Source: Flavobacteriales bacterium
GTDB taxonomy: Bacteria; Bacteroidota; Bacteroidia; Flavobacteriales_F; PHOS-HE28
NCBI GenBank assembly: GCA_016704485.1
Contig: JADJAA010000002.1
Location: 434,001 to 498,000, forward strand
Direction of reading: 5' to 3'
Length of the DNA stretch: 64,000 nucleotides
Below are positions 9,235-17,542 of this stretch, one piece after another. A program made the translations under genes and the position numbers. The notes beneath the pieces are model-generated. The model was not told where the DNA came from. It worked only from the letters and a program-made list of their open reading frames with translations, and did not search any database. Numbering within the stretch: the stretch's first letter is position 1; each line of letters opens with the position of its first letter.

Positions 9235-10687
9235 CGGACCGCTTAAAGAGGGAGAGAATACGTTGCCAACCGCGATAATACGAATCGGCATCGAAGAGTG
9301 GGCTATCAGTTGCCGCTTTCCACGTTAATAGAACACCGACCGGGAGGAGGACCAATGTACTGATCCACATGCCTGGCCAAGGTGTAATGCCTCCTGCAAT
9401 GGCTAATTTTTCCATGGAGAATGAAATGATGTGGAATACCAGAAAGAACATGATAGCGAAGACGGTTGGTAGTCCCATTCCACCTTTTCGGATAATGGCT
9501 CCCAGAGGCGCACCAATGAAAAAGAATACAAGACAAGCGAAGGCGAGCATCAATTTACGATGCCATTCGATCCGGAACCTGTTCACCTGTTCAATTCGGC
9601 CTTTCCTTTCATCCAAACTGCGTTGGATGTAATTGACGTTGTTCCGCACCATATTGGTCGCAACGTCATACACAGCGTTCCGGGCTTGGAGGTCGAGCTC
9701 GGGTTCCAAGGCCTTTTCCGCAGGTTCAAGCAATAGCTCACTCTTCGAAAGAACGGGAGGTGTATCCTGCTTATGCAACTTCTTGTCCCGCAAAATGTAA
9801 AGACTGTTCCGTAAATGTGCTTGTTGTTCACTCATGCGCATATCCAATGATCGCAACAAGCTATCCTCTGCCACCTGTAACTGGCCGATGGTAAGCATCT
9901 TGTAATGGTCCTTGAAGAGGTCCTCATCCGTCCGGACCATACCCAGGCCAGTAAGGTCCAAACGCAACCTATCCTCTTTGAACGTCCCGCGAATCATGGC
10001 ATATTTGGCATCATCATTACCGGCTGGTCCGTGTTCATCATAGAAATGACCATCGTGCAATGAAAGGAATAGGTAATGATCATCCGGGCTGCGGCTCATA
10101 GTACCGGTCTTTGCACGCACCACGGTCCGGTTTCCTTGGAACGCTGCTCTGTGGTCGTAGATCAACACGTCATACAATGTACCGGTTTCCTTGTCCTTGT
10201 CCTGCACACGGATACTGAAGCCATCAATACCGTTGTAAAAGATACCGGGGCGTAAGTTCAGGGCAGGCTTTTTACGCGTAACATCCCATAAAAGCGATTG
10301 GAATTTCAGATTGGCTATTGGCAACAGGTTGTTGCTGAAATAGAATGAGCCCAACGAGAGCAGCCCAATGAAAATGACCAACGGGCTCATGATCTTGAAA
10401 AGCCCAAGACCTGCGGATCTCATCGGCACCAATTCGGAGTTCTCTCCCAGGCCACCCATGGTCATTATGCTGCTCAATAGAATGGCCAGTGGCAGTGCTA
10501 AGGGCACAAAACTGGCCGTAGCATAGGTCATCAATTCCAATAGAACGTACCACTCGAGTCCTTTGCCCATAAGGTCATCGACGTACTTCCATAGGAATTG
10601 CATGACCAGAATGAACAGCACGATCAAGAATGTGATCAGCAAGGGCCCTATAAAAGCCCGGATGATCATGATGTGCAACCGTTTCAT
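9212..10687 (-). CDS. LptF/LptG family permease
   Basis: I place the start at the ATG at 10685-10687 (MKRLHIMIIRAFIGPLLITF). The in-frame codons upstream to 10828 have no family character. The 491-residue protein has the LptF/LptG layout: a first membrane segment (LLITFLIVLFILVMQFLW), two more around residues 50-120, a long periplasmic region, and three segments near the C-terminus beginning at LMLAFACLVFFFIGAPLGAI. In the LPS export machine a pair of these permeases works with the ATPase LptB to extract LPS from the inner membrane. Only one is present here, as is common in Bacteroidota, where the two genes are often apart. It overlaps the next glycosyltransferase gene. Confidence 0.93.
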   Translation of the reverse strand: MKRLHIMIIRAFIGPLLITFLIVLFILVMQFLWKYVDDLMGKGLEWYVLLELMTYATASFVPLALPLAILLSSIMTMGGLGENSELVPMRSAGLGLFKIMSPLVIFIGLLSLGSFYFSNNLLPIANLKFQSLLWDVTRKKPALNLRPGIFYNGIDGFSIRVQDKDKETGTLYDVLIYDHRAAFQGNRTVVRAKTGTMSRSPDDHYLFLSLHDGHFYDEHGPAGNDDAKYAMIRGTFKEDRLRLDLTGLGMVRTDEDLFKDHYKMLTIGQLQVAEDSLLRSLDMRMSEQQAHLRNSLYILRDKKLHKQDTPPVLSKSELLLEPAEKALEPELDLQARNAVYDVATNMVRNNVNYIQRSLDERKGRIEQVNRFRIEWHRKLMLAFACLVFFFIGAPLGAIIRKGGMGLPTVFAIMFFLVFHIISFSMEKLAIAGGITPWPGMWISTLVLLPVGVLLTWKAATDSPLFDADSYYRGWQRILSLFKRSDANSSAL

Positions 10688-10745
10688 TCCGGAATGGTTC
10701 GGATACAAAGGTCGGGAGTAAAAGAGTAGGAAGGGATGAGCGCTA

Positions 10746-11705
10746 TCAAGCCCCAAGTACACGGATGAGTGACCCGATCTGTGTATTCCACAGATTACGC
10801 ACGGATTCCACTTCGCGCGGCCAAGCATGATCCGTTACGATCAACGCCACATCATTGGTCATATCATCAATACGGATGCGGAACTCAAAGAATGAATCCG
10901 GATCATCCTCATCATCATTTCGGTGGAAACGGATCACCTCGCCCAGTTTACGCCCGATCAACGTTGTGGCCTCTTCTTCACCATCCTCCCATTTGAACGT
11001 GTACTGGTCATCCTGAACATCAACATCCACACAGTACCATTCCGCAAATCCACTCGGAGTGGAGATCAAGTCGTAGAGTACGGTAGGCGCACTGCGCACG
11101 TTGAATTCCATCTGGACCCGCTGCTTCAGCGGCTTTTTGGCCTCTTTTAGAGGTACTGCGGGGCTGTTCTTTATTGCTTTGGCCGGAGCGGCCGCTTCAG
11201 TTGGCTTTGCGATCGGAGCTGTGGCTTTCTTAGTCACTGTTTTGGCAATGATCTTGGGTTTCGCAATAACTTTTTCAACCACAGGCTTTGGTGTCTTTGC
11301 GGTCTTCTTGGTTGTGCTGGCCAGTTTTTTCGGAACCTTGGATGCAGCTGATGGTTTGGGTGAATTTCCCTTTTTCGGTGCCGGACGGGCTATTTTCTTC
11401 GCCACTTTGGGAATTGCCGCCTTGGCTGCTTTTTTCTTTACGATGGTGGTTTTAGTACGAGAAACAGGTTTCGATGCACTTTTTTTCGCTACAGGCTTCT
11501 TACCGGCAACCTTCTTGGTCGTGGCTGGTTTCGCTTTGCCTGCACTTTTTTTGGCAGCTATGCGCCCAGTTTTCGATGTTGCAGCTTTTTTCACAGGCGC
11601 AGTTTTTTTCTTGGGTGTAACAGTTTTTCTCTTCTTCTTAACCGTTGAATTCTTCTTAGGCGAGTTCGGTCTGCCTTTTTTAATAACGGTCTTCTTCTTG
11701 GCCAT
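10746..11705 (-). CDS. START-like domain protein with a histone-H1-like lysine/alanine-rich tail
   Basis: I choose the ATG at 11703-11705 (MAKKKTVIKKGRPN). A promoter lies just upstream and the seven extra codons of the longer frame are not conserved in type. Residues 1 to about 192 are almost only K, A, P, T, V and S (AAKKSAGKAKPATTKK and similar), like bacterial H1-type DNA-binding tails. The last ~127 residues form a START-like (SRPBCC) domain: VQMEFNVRSAPTVLYDLIST, FAEWYCVDV, FKWEDGEEEA and a closing WNTQIGSLIRVLG helix. In flavobacteria this domain is, from memory, usually a stand-alone protein of about 130 residues with unknown function. The fusion is unusual. Low-complexity DNA in the tail also gives a long meaningless frame on the other strand. 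Confidence 0.85.
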   Translation of the reverse strand: MAKKKTVIKKGRPNSPKKNSTVKKKRKTVTPKKKTAPVKKAATSKTGRIAAKKSAGKAKPATTKKVAGKKPVAKKSASKPVSRTKTTIVKKKAAKAAIPKVAKKIARPAPKKGNSPKPSAASKVPKKLASTTKKTAKTPKPVVEKVIAKPKIIAKTVTKKATAPIAKPTEAAAPAKAIKNSPAVPLKEAKKPLKQRVQMEFNVRSAPTVLYDLISTPSGFAEWYCVDVDVQDDQYTFKWEDGEEEATTLIGRKLGEVIRFHRNDDEDDPDSFFEFRIRIDDMTNDVALIVTDHAWPREVESVRNLWNTQIGSLIRVLGA

Positions 11706-11737
11706 GGTGGTAATATTCGCGTACACTGCGTTGCGGC

Positions 11738-11767
11738 TAAAGATAGAGAAAACCAGTGCCTTTGCAA
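11738..11767 (-). promoter_or_regulatory. Promoter for the H1-tail START-like gene
   Basis: On the minus strand, TTG at 11765-11767 is followed after 19 nt by TATCTTTA at 11738-11745. This fits the Bacteroidota vegetative promoter (TTG, about 19 nt, TAnnTTTG) with one mismatch in the last base. Transcription would begin near 11731, leaving a short leader before the ATG at 11705. Confidence 0.55.
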
Positions 11768-11833
11768 GTCGATGTAATTTTCAACCATTTCCATGACTAT
11801 CACAGGTTTCGTGGAACCTATGGCATCAAGTTT

Positions 11834-11841
11834 TATATTTG
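11834..11841 (+). promoter_or_regulatory. -7 promoter box for tRNA-Met
   Basis: TATATTTG matches the Bacteroidota -7 consensus TAnnTTTG exactly and lies 31 nt before the tRNA. It is followed directly by GCCGCCCC, a GC-rich stretch also found after the tRNA-Ser box. No exact TTG is seen at the -33 position. Confidence 0.6.
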
Positions 11842-11872
11842 CCGCCCCTTGGATCGCAGCTTGGGGACTTAT

Positions 11873-11946
11873 GGCGCGGTAGCTCAGCTGGTTAGAGCGC
11901 AGGATTCATAATCCTGAGGTCGGGAGTTCAAGTCTCCCTCGCGCTA
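11873..11946 (+). tRNA. tRNA-Met (anticodon CAT)
   Basis: The 74-nt cloverleaf has acceptor GGCGCGG pairing with TCGCGCT (G-U at both ends), a D-arm starting TAGCTC, anticodon stem CAGGA/TCCTG around loop TTCATAA, and a T-arm GGGAG/CTCCC around TTCAAGT. The discriminator is A, and CCA is not encoded. Position 1 pairs with position 72, so it lacks the mismatch typical of initiator tRNA and is elongator Met. A CAT anticodon modified to read AUA (Ile) cannot be fully excluded. Confidence 0.93.
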
Positions 11947-11957
11947 CTGGAATTTTG

Positions 11958-11990
11958 AGAAAGGCCTCGGTATGATACCGGGGCCTTTCT
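11958..11990 (+). terminator. Hairpin terminator after tRNA-Met
   Basis: AGAAAGGCC (11958-11966) pairs with GGCCTTTCT (11982-11990). Inside, CGGTA pairs with TACCG around a TGA loop. It lies 12 nt after the tRNA, and the T-rich arm TTTCTT could serve as the release tract. Confidence 0.7.
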
Positions 11991-12020
11991 TGCAACGCAT
12001 TTCCTAGTAGTTATATCGGC

Positions 12021-12434
12021 ATGTGGAAGTATTTTCCGATCATTGTCCTATTCAGCTGTGGTGACGGGCCAGTAGTACGCGATCAAAGCGCTATCCGAGT
12101 GGCCATGACCGAACAACAAAAAGCTTGGAACGCAGGAGACATCAAAGGTTTCATGAGCAGTTATTCGGATACGATCTGTTTCATCAGTTCCAAAGGAACC
12201 ACGTGCGGAAAGGAAGGTGTTACAGCGAATTATGAGCGCTCTTATCCGGACAAAGCCGCCATGGGGCAGTTGAACTTCGGTATTAATGAGGTTGTTCCCG
12301 TAGGCAATGAGCATGCTTGGGTGACCGGGACGTGGGCGTTGGCACGCACGGCGGATACGTTAAGTGGTGGATTTTCATTGCTTTGGACAAAGGAGCGGAA
12401 AGGTTGGCGGATCGTGCGTGATCATACGTATTGA
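12021..12434 (+). CDS. Small SnoaL/DUF4440-like lipoprotein
   Basis: The 137-residue protein has a very short signal ending in a lipobox (IVLFSC, cysteine at residue 13), so it is probably a lipoprotein. The rest is an NTF2-like fold of the DUF4440/SnoaL type: the first helix contains AMTEQQKAWNAGDIKGFMSSY, and the closing strands are AWVTGTWALART and LLWTKERKGWRIVRDHT. Members bind small ligands or have unknown roles. No catalytic function can be assigned. It lies between tRNA-Met and the rhomboid gene, 36 nt upstream of the latter. Confidence 0.75.
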   Translation: MWKYFPIIVLFSCGDGPVVRDQSAIRVAMTEQQKAWNAGDIKGFMSSYSDTICFISSKGTTCGKEGVTANYERSYPDKAAMGQLNFGINEVVPVGNEHAWVTGTWALARTADTLSGGFSLLWTKERKGWRIVRDHTY

Positions 12435-12470
12435 TCCGAAGGGGATATCTTCGGCACATACCTTGGAATT

Positions 12471-13097
12471 TTGACCATCTCGATCACTCTGATCATCATC
12501 ATCGTTACCGCAGCGGTATCGATCATAGCCTTCAGCAATAGGGAATTCTACACCTATTTGTTGTTTGAGCCGTATGTTATCAATGCGCGTAAGGAATACC
12601 ATCGCTTCATTTCACATGCATTCGTGCACGCCAACTGGACGCATCTTGCCGTGAACATGTTCGTGCTTTGGATGTTCGGCACGAGCGTGGAAATGTTGTA
12701 CTCCATGATCACCGATGGAGGTCGGCTACTACCGTTTCTAGGGCTTTATTTCGGTGGAGTGTTGTTCGCGTCGATCCCATCCTACAAGAAACATATTCTG
12801 AACCCTTCATATAGAGCAGTGGGTGCAAGCGGAGCAGTGAGTGCCGTATTGTTCGCCCAGATCTTAATGTTACCGACCCGATCCGTGGAAATGCTATTCA
12901 TTCCGGTGCCAATGCCAGCTTGGGTATTCGGTGGTCTGTATTTGGCCTATTCGTGGTACATGGATAAGCAAAGCACGGACAATGTCGCGCACGATGCCCA
13001 CTTCTATGGAGCGGTATTTGGCCTTGTGTACACAGCCTTATTGGAGCCTCAGCTGATCATTAGCATTGGTAGTTTCCAATCTTCACTTGGTCTATGA
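12471..13097 (+). CDS. Rhomboid family intramembrane serine protease
   Basis: Rhomboids cut membrane proteins within the bilayer. This 208-residue protein starts at a TTG (12471), because no ATG lies ahead of the first membrane segment. Conserved parts are HAFVHANWTHLAVNMFVLWMFG (two helices with the H and N of the active-site region), the nucleophile motif GASGAVSA (about residue 122), and the partner histidine in AHDAHFYGA near residue 180. It is a short form with about six membrane helices and no extra domain. The HAD phosphatase gene starts 4 nt before its stop. The substrate is unknown. Confidence 0.9.
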   Translation: MTISITLIIIIVTAAVSIIAFSNREFYTYLLFEPYVINARKEYHRFISHAFVHANWTHLAVNMFVLWMFGTSVEMLYSMITDGGRLLPFLGLYFGGVLFASIPSYKKHILNPSYRAVGASGAVSAVLFAQILMLPTRSVEMLFIPVPMPAWVFGGLYLAYSWYMDKQSTDNVAHDAHFYGAVFGLVYTALLEPQLIISIGSFQSSLGL

Positions 13098-13588
13098 AGC
13101 GCAGAGCACTTTTCCTGGATCGCGATGGAGTGATCAACAAAGAGCGCGGGATCCATACGTGGAAGGTTGAGGATACGGAGCTATTACCGGATGTTGCGCA
13201 AGCGTTGCGAAAGGCACAGGATGCAGGATTTGCCTTGATCGTAATTACCAACCAGAGCGGCATCGGTCTGGGTATGTATGGGCATGATGATGTTGCCAAA
13301 GTACATGCGTATCTTGAGGCCGAACTTTCAGTAGCAGGTGTTCACTTGACCGATATTTTCTATTGCCCGCATCATCCTGAACAAGGAAAGTGCCTTTGTC
13401 GCAAGCCAGGATCATTGCTGTTAGAACGAGCTATTGCTCGGCATGGCCTTCAACTGGAAGGGTCCGCTATGATCGGAGATCGGGATCGCGACGTGCAAGC
13501 AGCCGAAGCAGCGGGAGTTCGTGGTATTCTTGTACCTGCAAATGGGGAGTTGCTTCCTATTGTGTTGAACGTAGTATCAAGAGGATGA
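13094..13588 (+). CDS. gmhB: HAD-IIIA phosphatase, GmhB-like (heptose bisphosphate phosphatase type)
   Basis: The 164-residue HAD-superfamily hydrolase has LFLDRDGVINKE (nucleophile Asp and acid/base Asp), ITNQSGIG, and the GmhB-type zinc loop CPHHPEQGKCLCRKP; motif IV is MIGDRDRDVQAA. In LPS core synthesis GmhB removes the 7-phosphate of heptose bisphosphate. No other heptose genes are in the window, so the substrate is inferred from the family only; histidinol-phosphatase-like members share these motifs. It overlaps both neighbours by 4 nt (ATGA), so translation is coupled with the rhomboid and aminotransferase genes. Confidence 0.85.
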   Translation: MKRRALFLDRDGVINKERGIHTWKVEDTELLPDVAQALRKAQDAGFALIVITNQSGIGLGMYGHDDVAKVHAYLEAELSVAGVHLTDIFYCPHHPEQGKCLCRKPGSLLLERAIARHGLQLEGSAMIGDRDRDVQAAEAAGVRGILVPANGELLPIVLNVVSRG

Positions 13589-14430
13589 AAGACCTAGTGA
13601 ACGTGAATGGTAAAGTTGTGCCCGGAAACGAACCGGTCATAACGTTACGTAACCGCGCATTCCATTATGGAGATGGGTTGTTCGAGAGCATGCGCATCAT
13701 TAAAGGTCGCTTGTGTTTCGCTGATTCGCATTGGGCAAGACTAGTAACGGGTGCAGGATTGTTGCGGATCGGGCTCCCAGTTGGTCTGGACGTACGTTCT
13801 TTTGAACAATACGCATTGGAGTTGGCCGAGCAGTGCGGTCTTCACGGAGGGAGATGCCGATTTACACTATATCGTGGCGGAAATGGAAATTACCGACCGA
13901 CTTCGAATACCGGAGGATTCACGTTTGAAGTAACGTCTTTGGAGGATCAACATCACACATTGAATGAACAGGGGTTGATGGTGGATATTTGGCCAGAGAC
14001 CCGTAAGCCAATCAATGAACTTTCGGTTCATAAGACGTTGAACTGCCAGCTTTATGTGATGGCATCATTGTGGTGTACGGACCGTGGCCTGGATGATTGC
14101 ATGCTGCAGAACGAGCGTGGAAATATCATTGAAAGCAGCAGCGGGAATATATTCATTGTTAGCAATGGTGTGCTATATACACCTTCACTGACCGATGGAT
14201 GCATAGGTGGTGTGATGCGCGCACAGGTGATCAATTTGGCACTGAAACACGGGATCAAAGTTTATGAGTGCTCGTTGAACCCACAGAATTTATTGGCTGC
14301 GGATGAGTTGTTCTTTACGAACGCCGTCTCCGGAATTCGCTGGGTTGCGACATACCGCACAAAGCGTTACACGCATAGATTGGCAGGTACGTTATTGGAG
14401 CATTTGATCAAGAAGACACTAGACCAGTGA
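13585..14430 (+). CDS. Class IV PLP-dependent aminotransferase
   Basis: The true start is the ATG at 13585, overlapping the phosphatase stop. The longer open frame from 13390 runs over the phosphatase gene in another register. The 281-residue protein has the fold-type IV layout: NRAFHYGDGLFESMR near the N-terminus, the PLP lysine in ELSVHKTLNCQLY, ESSSGNIFIV and the closing LFFTNAVSGIRWV. This group includes D-amino-acid aminotransferase, branched-chain aminotransferase and aminodeoxychorismate lyase (PabC). A separate ilvE is present at 21.5 kb, so a PabC- or DAAT-like role is more likely, but the sequence does not decide. Confidence 0.85.
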   Translation: MKDLVNVNGKVVPGNEPVITLRNRAFHYGDGLFESMRIIKGRLCFADSHWARLVTGAGLLRIGLPVGLDVRSFEQYALELAEQCGLHGGRCRFTLYRGGNGNYRPTSNTGGFTFEVTSLEDQHHTLNEQGLMVDIWPETRKPINELSVHKTLNCQLYVMASLWCTDRGLDDCMLQNERGNIIESSSGNIFIVSNGVLYTPSLTDGCIGGVMRAQVINLALKHGIKVYECSLNPQNLLAADELFFTNAVSGIRWVATYRTKRYTHRLAGTLLEHLIKKTLDQ

Positions 14431-14435
14431 TCGGG

Positions 14436-15023
14436 TCAATTCAACGCCGGGTCATCAGGAAAATTGGCGAGTGGAGCAAATTCCGGTCCCATATCGCGCA
14501 GCGTTTCTGCCCAAATGTTCTTTTTACCGGTGTGCATGATCCGCTTTTTGTCGACATTGGCGACCAGCCATGCACGTTCAGCTAACTCCTTATCAAGCTG
14601 ACCTTCGGTCCATCCGGAATACCCTACGAAAAAACGCACGTGCCTTGCCAGTTTTGGATCTGTGCTGAGGATGGATCTCAACTGATCGAAATCTCCACCC
14701 ATGTGGACACCATCAACAACTTCAGTGCTGCCATCAAGGTGTGGTCCGAGCGTGTGCAAGTAATAAAGATTGCTGCTCTGCACGGGTCCGCCGATGCTCA
14801 CTTTCGATCCTATCGGTGGCATTCTATCCATAAGTTGATCGATGTCCATATCCATATGCCGGTTCAATACGAATCCAAAAGACCCTTCATCGTTATGCTC
14901 ACAGAGAAGTACAACGGTTCTTCGGAAATAGGGATCCGGTAGAAACGGTTCGCTGACCAATAACCTTCCTCGCGCTGGTTCGAGTTTGTTCTCTGGTCGT
15001 AGATCAAGAAAGTTATTGCTCAT
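14436..15023 (-). CDS. YqgE/AlgH family protein (UPF0301)
   Basis: The 195-residue protein has the family hallmarks RGRLLVSEPFLPDPYFRRTV and LCEHNDEGSFGFVLNR at the N-terminus, GGPVQSSNLYYLHT in the middle and RFFVGYSGWTEGQLDKELAE near residue 140. AlgH/YqgE proteins are widespread and structurally known, but their molecular role is unclear; a regulatory link to alginate was reported in Pseudomonas. It converges on the aminotransferase gene with 5 nt between stops and starts 185 nt from pdxH on the opposite strand. Confidence 0.93.
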   Translation of the reverse strand: MSNNFLDLRPENKLEPARGRLLVSEPFLPDPYFRRTVVLLCEHNDEGSFGFVLNRHMDMDIDQLMDRMPPIGSKVSIGGPVQSSNLYYLHTLGPHLDGSTEVVDGVHMGGDFDQLRSILSTDPKLARHVRFFVGYSGWTEGQLDKELAERAWLVANVDKKRIMHTGKKNIWAETLRDMGPEFAPLANFPDDPALN

Positions 15024-15207
15024 ATTATGCTACAAGGTACGGTCTTGGCTTGGAAACAATACCGGATCAGGCTTGCAGGATAAGCTTGGCAGCGGAATTC
15101 CTTTTCGTGAATATCAGTGATCAATTGAAATTGGTAGGGTGTATTGAACGCTTTCGAGTAGTGTGTGTTTGGCGAATAACTTAGCGGCCAAGAAATTCGA
15201 GAAGAGA

Positions 15208-15840
15208 ATGGATCAGGATAACAAGCGAACGGATTTTAGAAAGCATAAATTGATCGAGAACGAGGCTGGTAATGACCCCATTGCCTTGTTCGATCGCTGG
15301 TACGGAGAGGCCAACTCTGAAAATGTTCTGGAACCGAAAGCAATGTCGTTGGCGACGGCTGGCTCGGTTACGATAAGCTGCCGTATTGTTTATCTACAGA
15401 AATTCGATCAGAACGGATTCGTGTTCTATACGAACCAGAATAGTCGCAAGGCAATGGATCTGGAACGCGACCCGCGTGCTGCGTTAACATTCTTCTGGCC
15501 GGAATTCGAACGGCAAGTACGAATTGAGGGAAAGGCAGAACATGTCACTGCCGAAGAGAGCGATGCATATTTTGCTTCACGGCCACGCGAGAGTCGGATC
15601 GGTGCGTGGGCAAGTGATCAGAGCAGAGCCGCAGGGACAAGAGAAGAAATGGATGAACGGTATTCGCGGTGGGTTGAACGTTTTGGAGAAGAGGATATTC
15701 CGCGCCCGTTGCATTGGGGTGGGATCCGTGTTAAGCCAGTACGGATCGAATTCTGGCAGGGACGCGCAGATCGAATGCATGACAGGATCGTATTCGAGCA
15801 TGCAGGAGATGAGTGGATACGTTTGCGTCTACAACCGTAG
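15208..15840 (+). CDS. pdxH: Pyridoxamine 5'-phosphate oxidase
   Basis: This FMN enzyme makes pyridoxal 5'-phosphate, the cofactor of the nearby aminotransferases. I choose the ATG at 15208 (MDQDNKRTDFRKHKL), about 210 residues, because homologues start near this point. A start at 15163 would add 15 residues with no family character. Motifs are DPIALFDRWYGEA, MSLATAG, the FMN-binding VFYTNQNSRKAMDLE and FFWPEFERQVRIEGKAE, then ASRPRESRIGAWAS. The C-terminal PXXIEFWQGRADRMHDR-type segment is present. Confidence 0.95.
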   Translation: MDQDNKRTDFRKHKLIENEAGNDPIALFDRWYGEANSENVLEPKAMSLATAGSVTISCRIVYLQKFDQNGFVFYTNQNSRKAMDLERDPRAALTFFWPEFERQVRIEGKAEHVTAEESDAYFASRPRESRIGAWASDQSRAAGTREEMDERYSRWVERFGEEDIPRPLHWGGIRVKPVRIEFWQGRADRMHDRIVFEHAGDEWIRLRLQP

Positions 15841-15936
15841 TAGGACCCATTACCATTTCGAATTATGGAATAGTCCGAAGAGCGAGTAGATCGGCGGATT
15901 CTGTAGTTCGAATGGGTATAATATCCATAATGCAGA

Positions 15937-15960
15937 AGACCCCTCGTTGATGAGGGGTCT
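15937..15960. terminator. Hairpin terminator between pdxH and the H1-like gene
   Basis: AGACCCCTC (15937-15945) pairs perfectly with GAGGGGTCT (15952-15960) around a 6-nt loop. TTTGCTTCT follows, and GCAGA precedes it. It lies between convergent genes and can serve both strands. Confidence 0.8.
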
Positions 15961-15983
15961 TTGCTTCTGTAACGAATTTAGAA

Positions 15984-16499
15984 TTACTTCTTCTTCGCAG
16001 CGGTGGTCTTCTTTGCAACCTTCTTAGGCGCTGCCTTTTTTGGAGCAGCTTTCTTAGCAGTTGGCTTCTTTGCGGCAGCGCGCTTTACAACCTTCTTCGC
16101 GGTCTTCTTAGCAGCTTTCTTCGGAGCAACTTTCTTAGCGGTCGGCTTTTTCGCGTCAGCACGCTTAGTAACCTTCTTACGGGTAACTTTCTTCGCGGTC
16201 GGCTTTACAGCAGATGCTTTTTTAGCAGCCGCTTTTTTCGGGGCAGCTTTTTTAGCAGCCGCTTTTTTCGGAGCGGCTGTTTTAGCCGCAGCCTTTTTCG
16301 GAGCGGCTGTCTTGGTCGCAACTTTTTTCGCAACTACTTTTTTCGGAGCAGCCTTTTTAGCGACCTTCTTCGGTGCCGCCTTTTCAGCGGTCGTTTTCTT
16401 GGCAGCAGCTGCACGTTTCTTACGTTTCGAAGGACGACTAACACCAGCGCTTCCGATGGTGCGTTTTCCTTTCTTGGTTTTCTTATCACCTTTTCCCAT
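15984..16499 (-). CDS. Histone-H1-like lysine/alanine-rich DNA-binding protein
   Basis: I place the start at the ATG at 16497-16499 (MGKGDKKTKKGKRTIGS), giving 171 residues. The promoter box at 16526-16533 lies inside the longer frame and rules that start out. After a short basic head the protein is built of KKAAPKK / AAKK / TAKKV units in the manner of bacterial Hc1/H1-type proteins, which bind and compact DNA through their basic tails. No globular domain is present. Repetitive coding creates an equally long frame on the other strand, which I reject. The HU gene lies about 1 kb away on the same strand. Confidence 0.85.
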   Translation of the reverse strand: MGKGDKKTKKGKRTIGSAGVSRPSKRKKRAAAAKKTTAEKAAPKKVAKKAAPKKVVAKKVATKTAAPKKAAAKTAAPKKAAAKKAAPKKAAAKKASAVKPTAKKVTRKKVTKRADAKKPTAKKVAPKKAAKKTAKKVVKRAAAKKPTAKKAAPKKAAPKKVAKKTTAAKKK

Positions 16500-16525
16500 T
16501 GTTTTGTTCTTGTTAATGATTTCGC

Positions 16526-16533
16526 CAAATGTA
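16526..16533 (-). promoter_or_regulatory. -7 promoter box for the H1-like gene
   Basis: On the minus strand TACATTTG matches TAnnTTTG exactly, 27 nt before the ATG at 16499. No TTG is seen at the right distance for -33. Its position fixes the start of the H1-like protein. Confidence 0.5.
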
Positions 16534-16716
16534 TTCGCGTGCTTCAACGAGGGTCATACGAATTAGGTTTCACTTTTCAACGCGGATATGTCAACAGCTT
16601 CATGGGAGACGTGCATGTGCCGTTCAAGTTCGATCGCAAAGAAGCGATCGATCCCATGATGCTTCATTGAACGACACGATCGTAGATGATCGTTGGTACC
16701 ATTGATGATCTCCGGG

Positions 16717-17406
16717 TCAATGGTCAGTCGAAGAAGGATCTGATGTGCGTCTGAAATGTTCTTCCAAATGCGCTGCGCTTTGTACTGTTTTTCTCGTCCA
16801 TTTCAATTTCAGTTCGAACAGTTCTTTCTCCGATAAGCGCCACTTGATGTCGCTTGTGCGTAGTCTTTCCATCACGGTGTACAACGTAATGGCGGCAGAG
16901 ACCGAGATGTTATAGCTCTCCGTGAACCCGTACATCGGTATGCGCAATTGGTGATCAGCATGTTCCATCAACTCGTCACTAGCCCCTGTCAATTCAGTTC
17001 CGAAACAGAATGCCAATGGCTTATCCAGGGCAATGGTGCCCGGTGTGATTTCTGGGGCACGGGGTGAAGTAACTACGATCCCATAACCTTGATCGCGCAG
17101 TTTTTCAATACACCGCATCGTATTGTTCTCATGTTCATGATGCCGTTCTATGTCCACCCATTTGGAAGACCCCAATGTGACGTCGGGATTCACGGTGAAC
17201 TTGTTGCGGTTCTCAATGATATGCAGCCGTTGAATTCCGAGTAGGTCCGCAGTACGGACCACGGCACTGGCATTGTGCGGTTGATAGATGTCCTCCATTA
17301 CCGCAGTTATATGATAGGTTCGCTCAGCAGCAAGCTCATCGAACAAGTTGCGTTTATGGTCCGTGACAAAGGCTGAAAGCTTCTCGTAGAGTTCTTGATC
17401 GGTCAT
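16717..17406 (-). CDS. trmH: TrmH/SpoU family tRNA 2'-O-methyltransferase
   Basis: I choose the ATG at 17404-17406 (MTDQELYEKLSAF), about 229 residues. An open frame continues upstream over the HU terminator and is not likely to be translated. The three SPOUT motifs are present: NASAVVRTADLLG (motif 1, with Asn and catalytic Arg), FCFGTELTGAS (motif 2) and GFTESYNISVSAA (motif 3). The C-terminal extension with KWRLSEKELFELKLKWTRK fits TrmH, which methylates the ribose of G18 in the D-loop of tRNAs. Other SpoU members act on rRNA, so the substrate is a family-level inference. Confidence 0.88.
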   Translation of the reverse strand: MTDQELYEKLSAFVTDHKRNLFDELAAERTYHITAVMEDIYQPHNASAVVRTADLLGIQRLHIIENRNKFTVNPDVTLGSSKWVDIERHHEHENNTMRCIEKLRDQGYGIVVTSPRAPEITPGTIALDKPLAFCFGTELTGASDELMEHADHQLRIPMYGFTESYNISVSAAITLYTVMERLRTSDIKWRLSEKELFELKLKWTRKTVQSAAHLEEHFRRTSDPSSTDH

Positions 17407-17491
17407 TGATACAAGTGTAATGCTCAATGGATGATCCATGTACAACTCTTGCAGAAGAGCAGGGGATCGGACGATGGTATATCCATAAAAA

Positions 17492-17521
17492 GAGGATCCC
17501 CCGCCGAAGCGAGGGATCCTC
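17492..17521 (-). terminator. Terminator of the HU gene
   Basis: GAGGATCCC (17492-17500) pairs with GGGATCCTC (17513-17521). Read on the minus strand, the hairpin is followed by CTTTTTAT, a good release tract, 21 nt beyond the HU stop. Confidence 0.85.
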
Positions 17522-17542
17522 AAGAATGATAAGTGGAAGTTC

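Noticed and set aside
16003..16566. 187-codon Phe/Ala-rich frame opposite the H1-like gene
   Set aside because: It is the complement of Lys/Ala repeats (AAG/GCN), which always leaves the other strand open. The same holds for 11101-11796.
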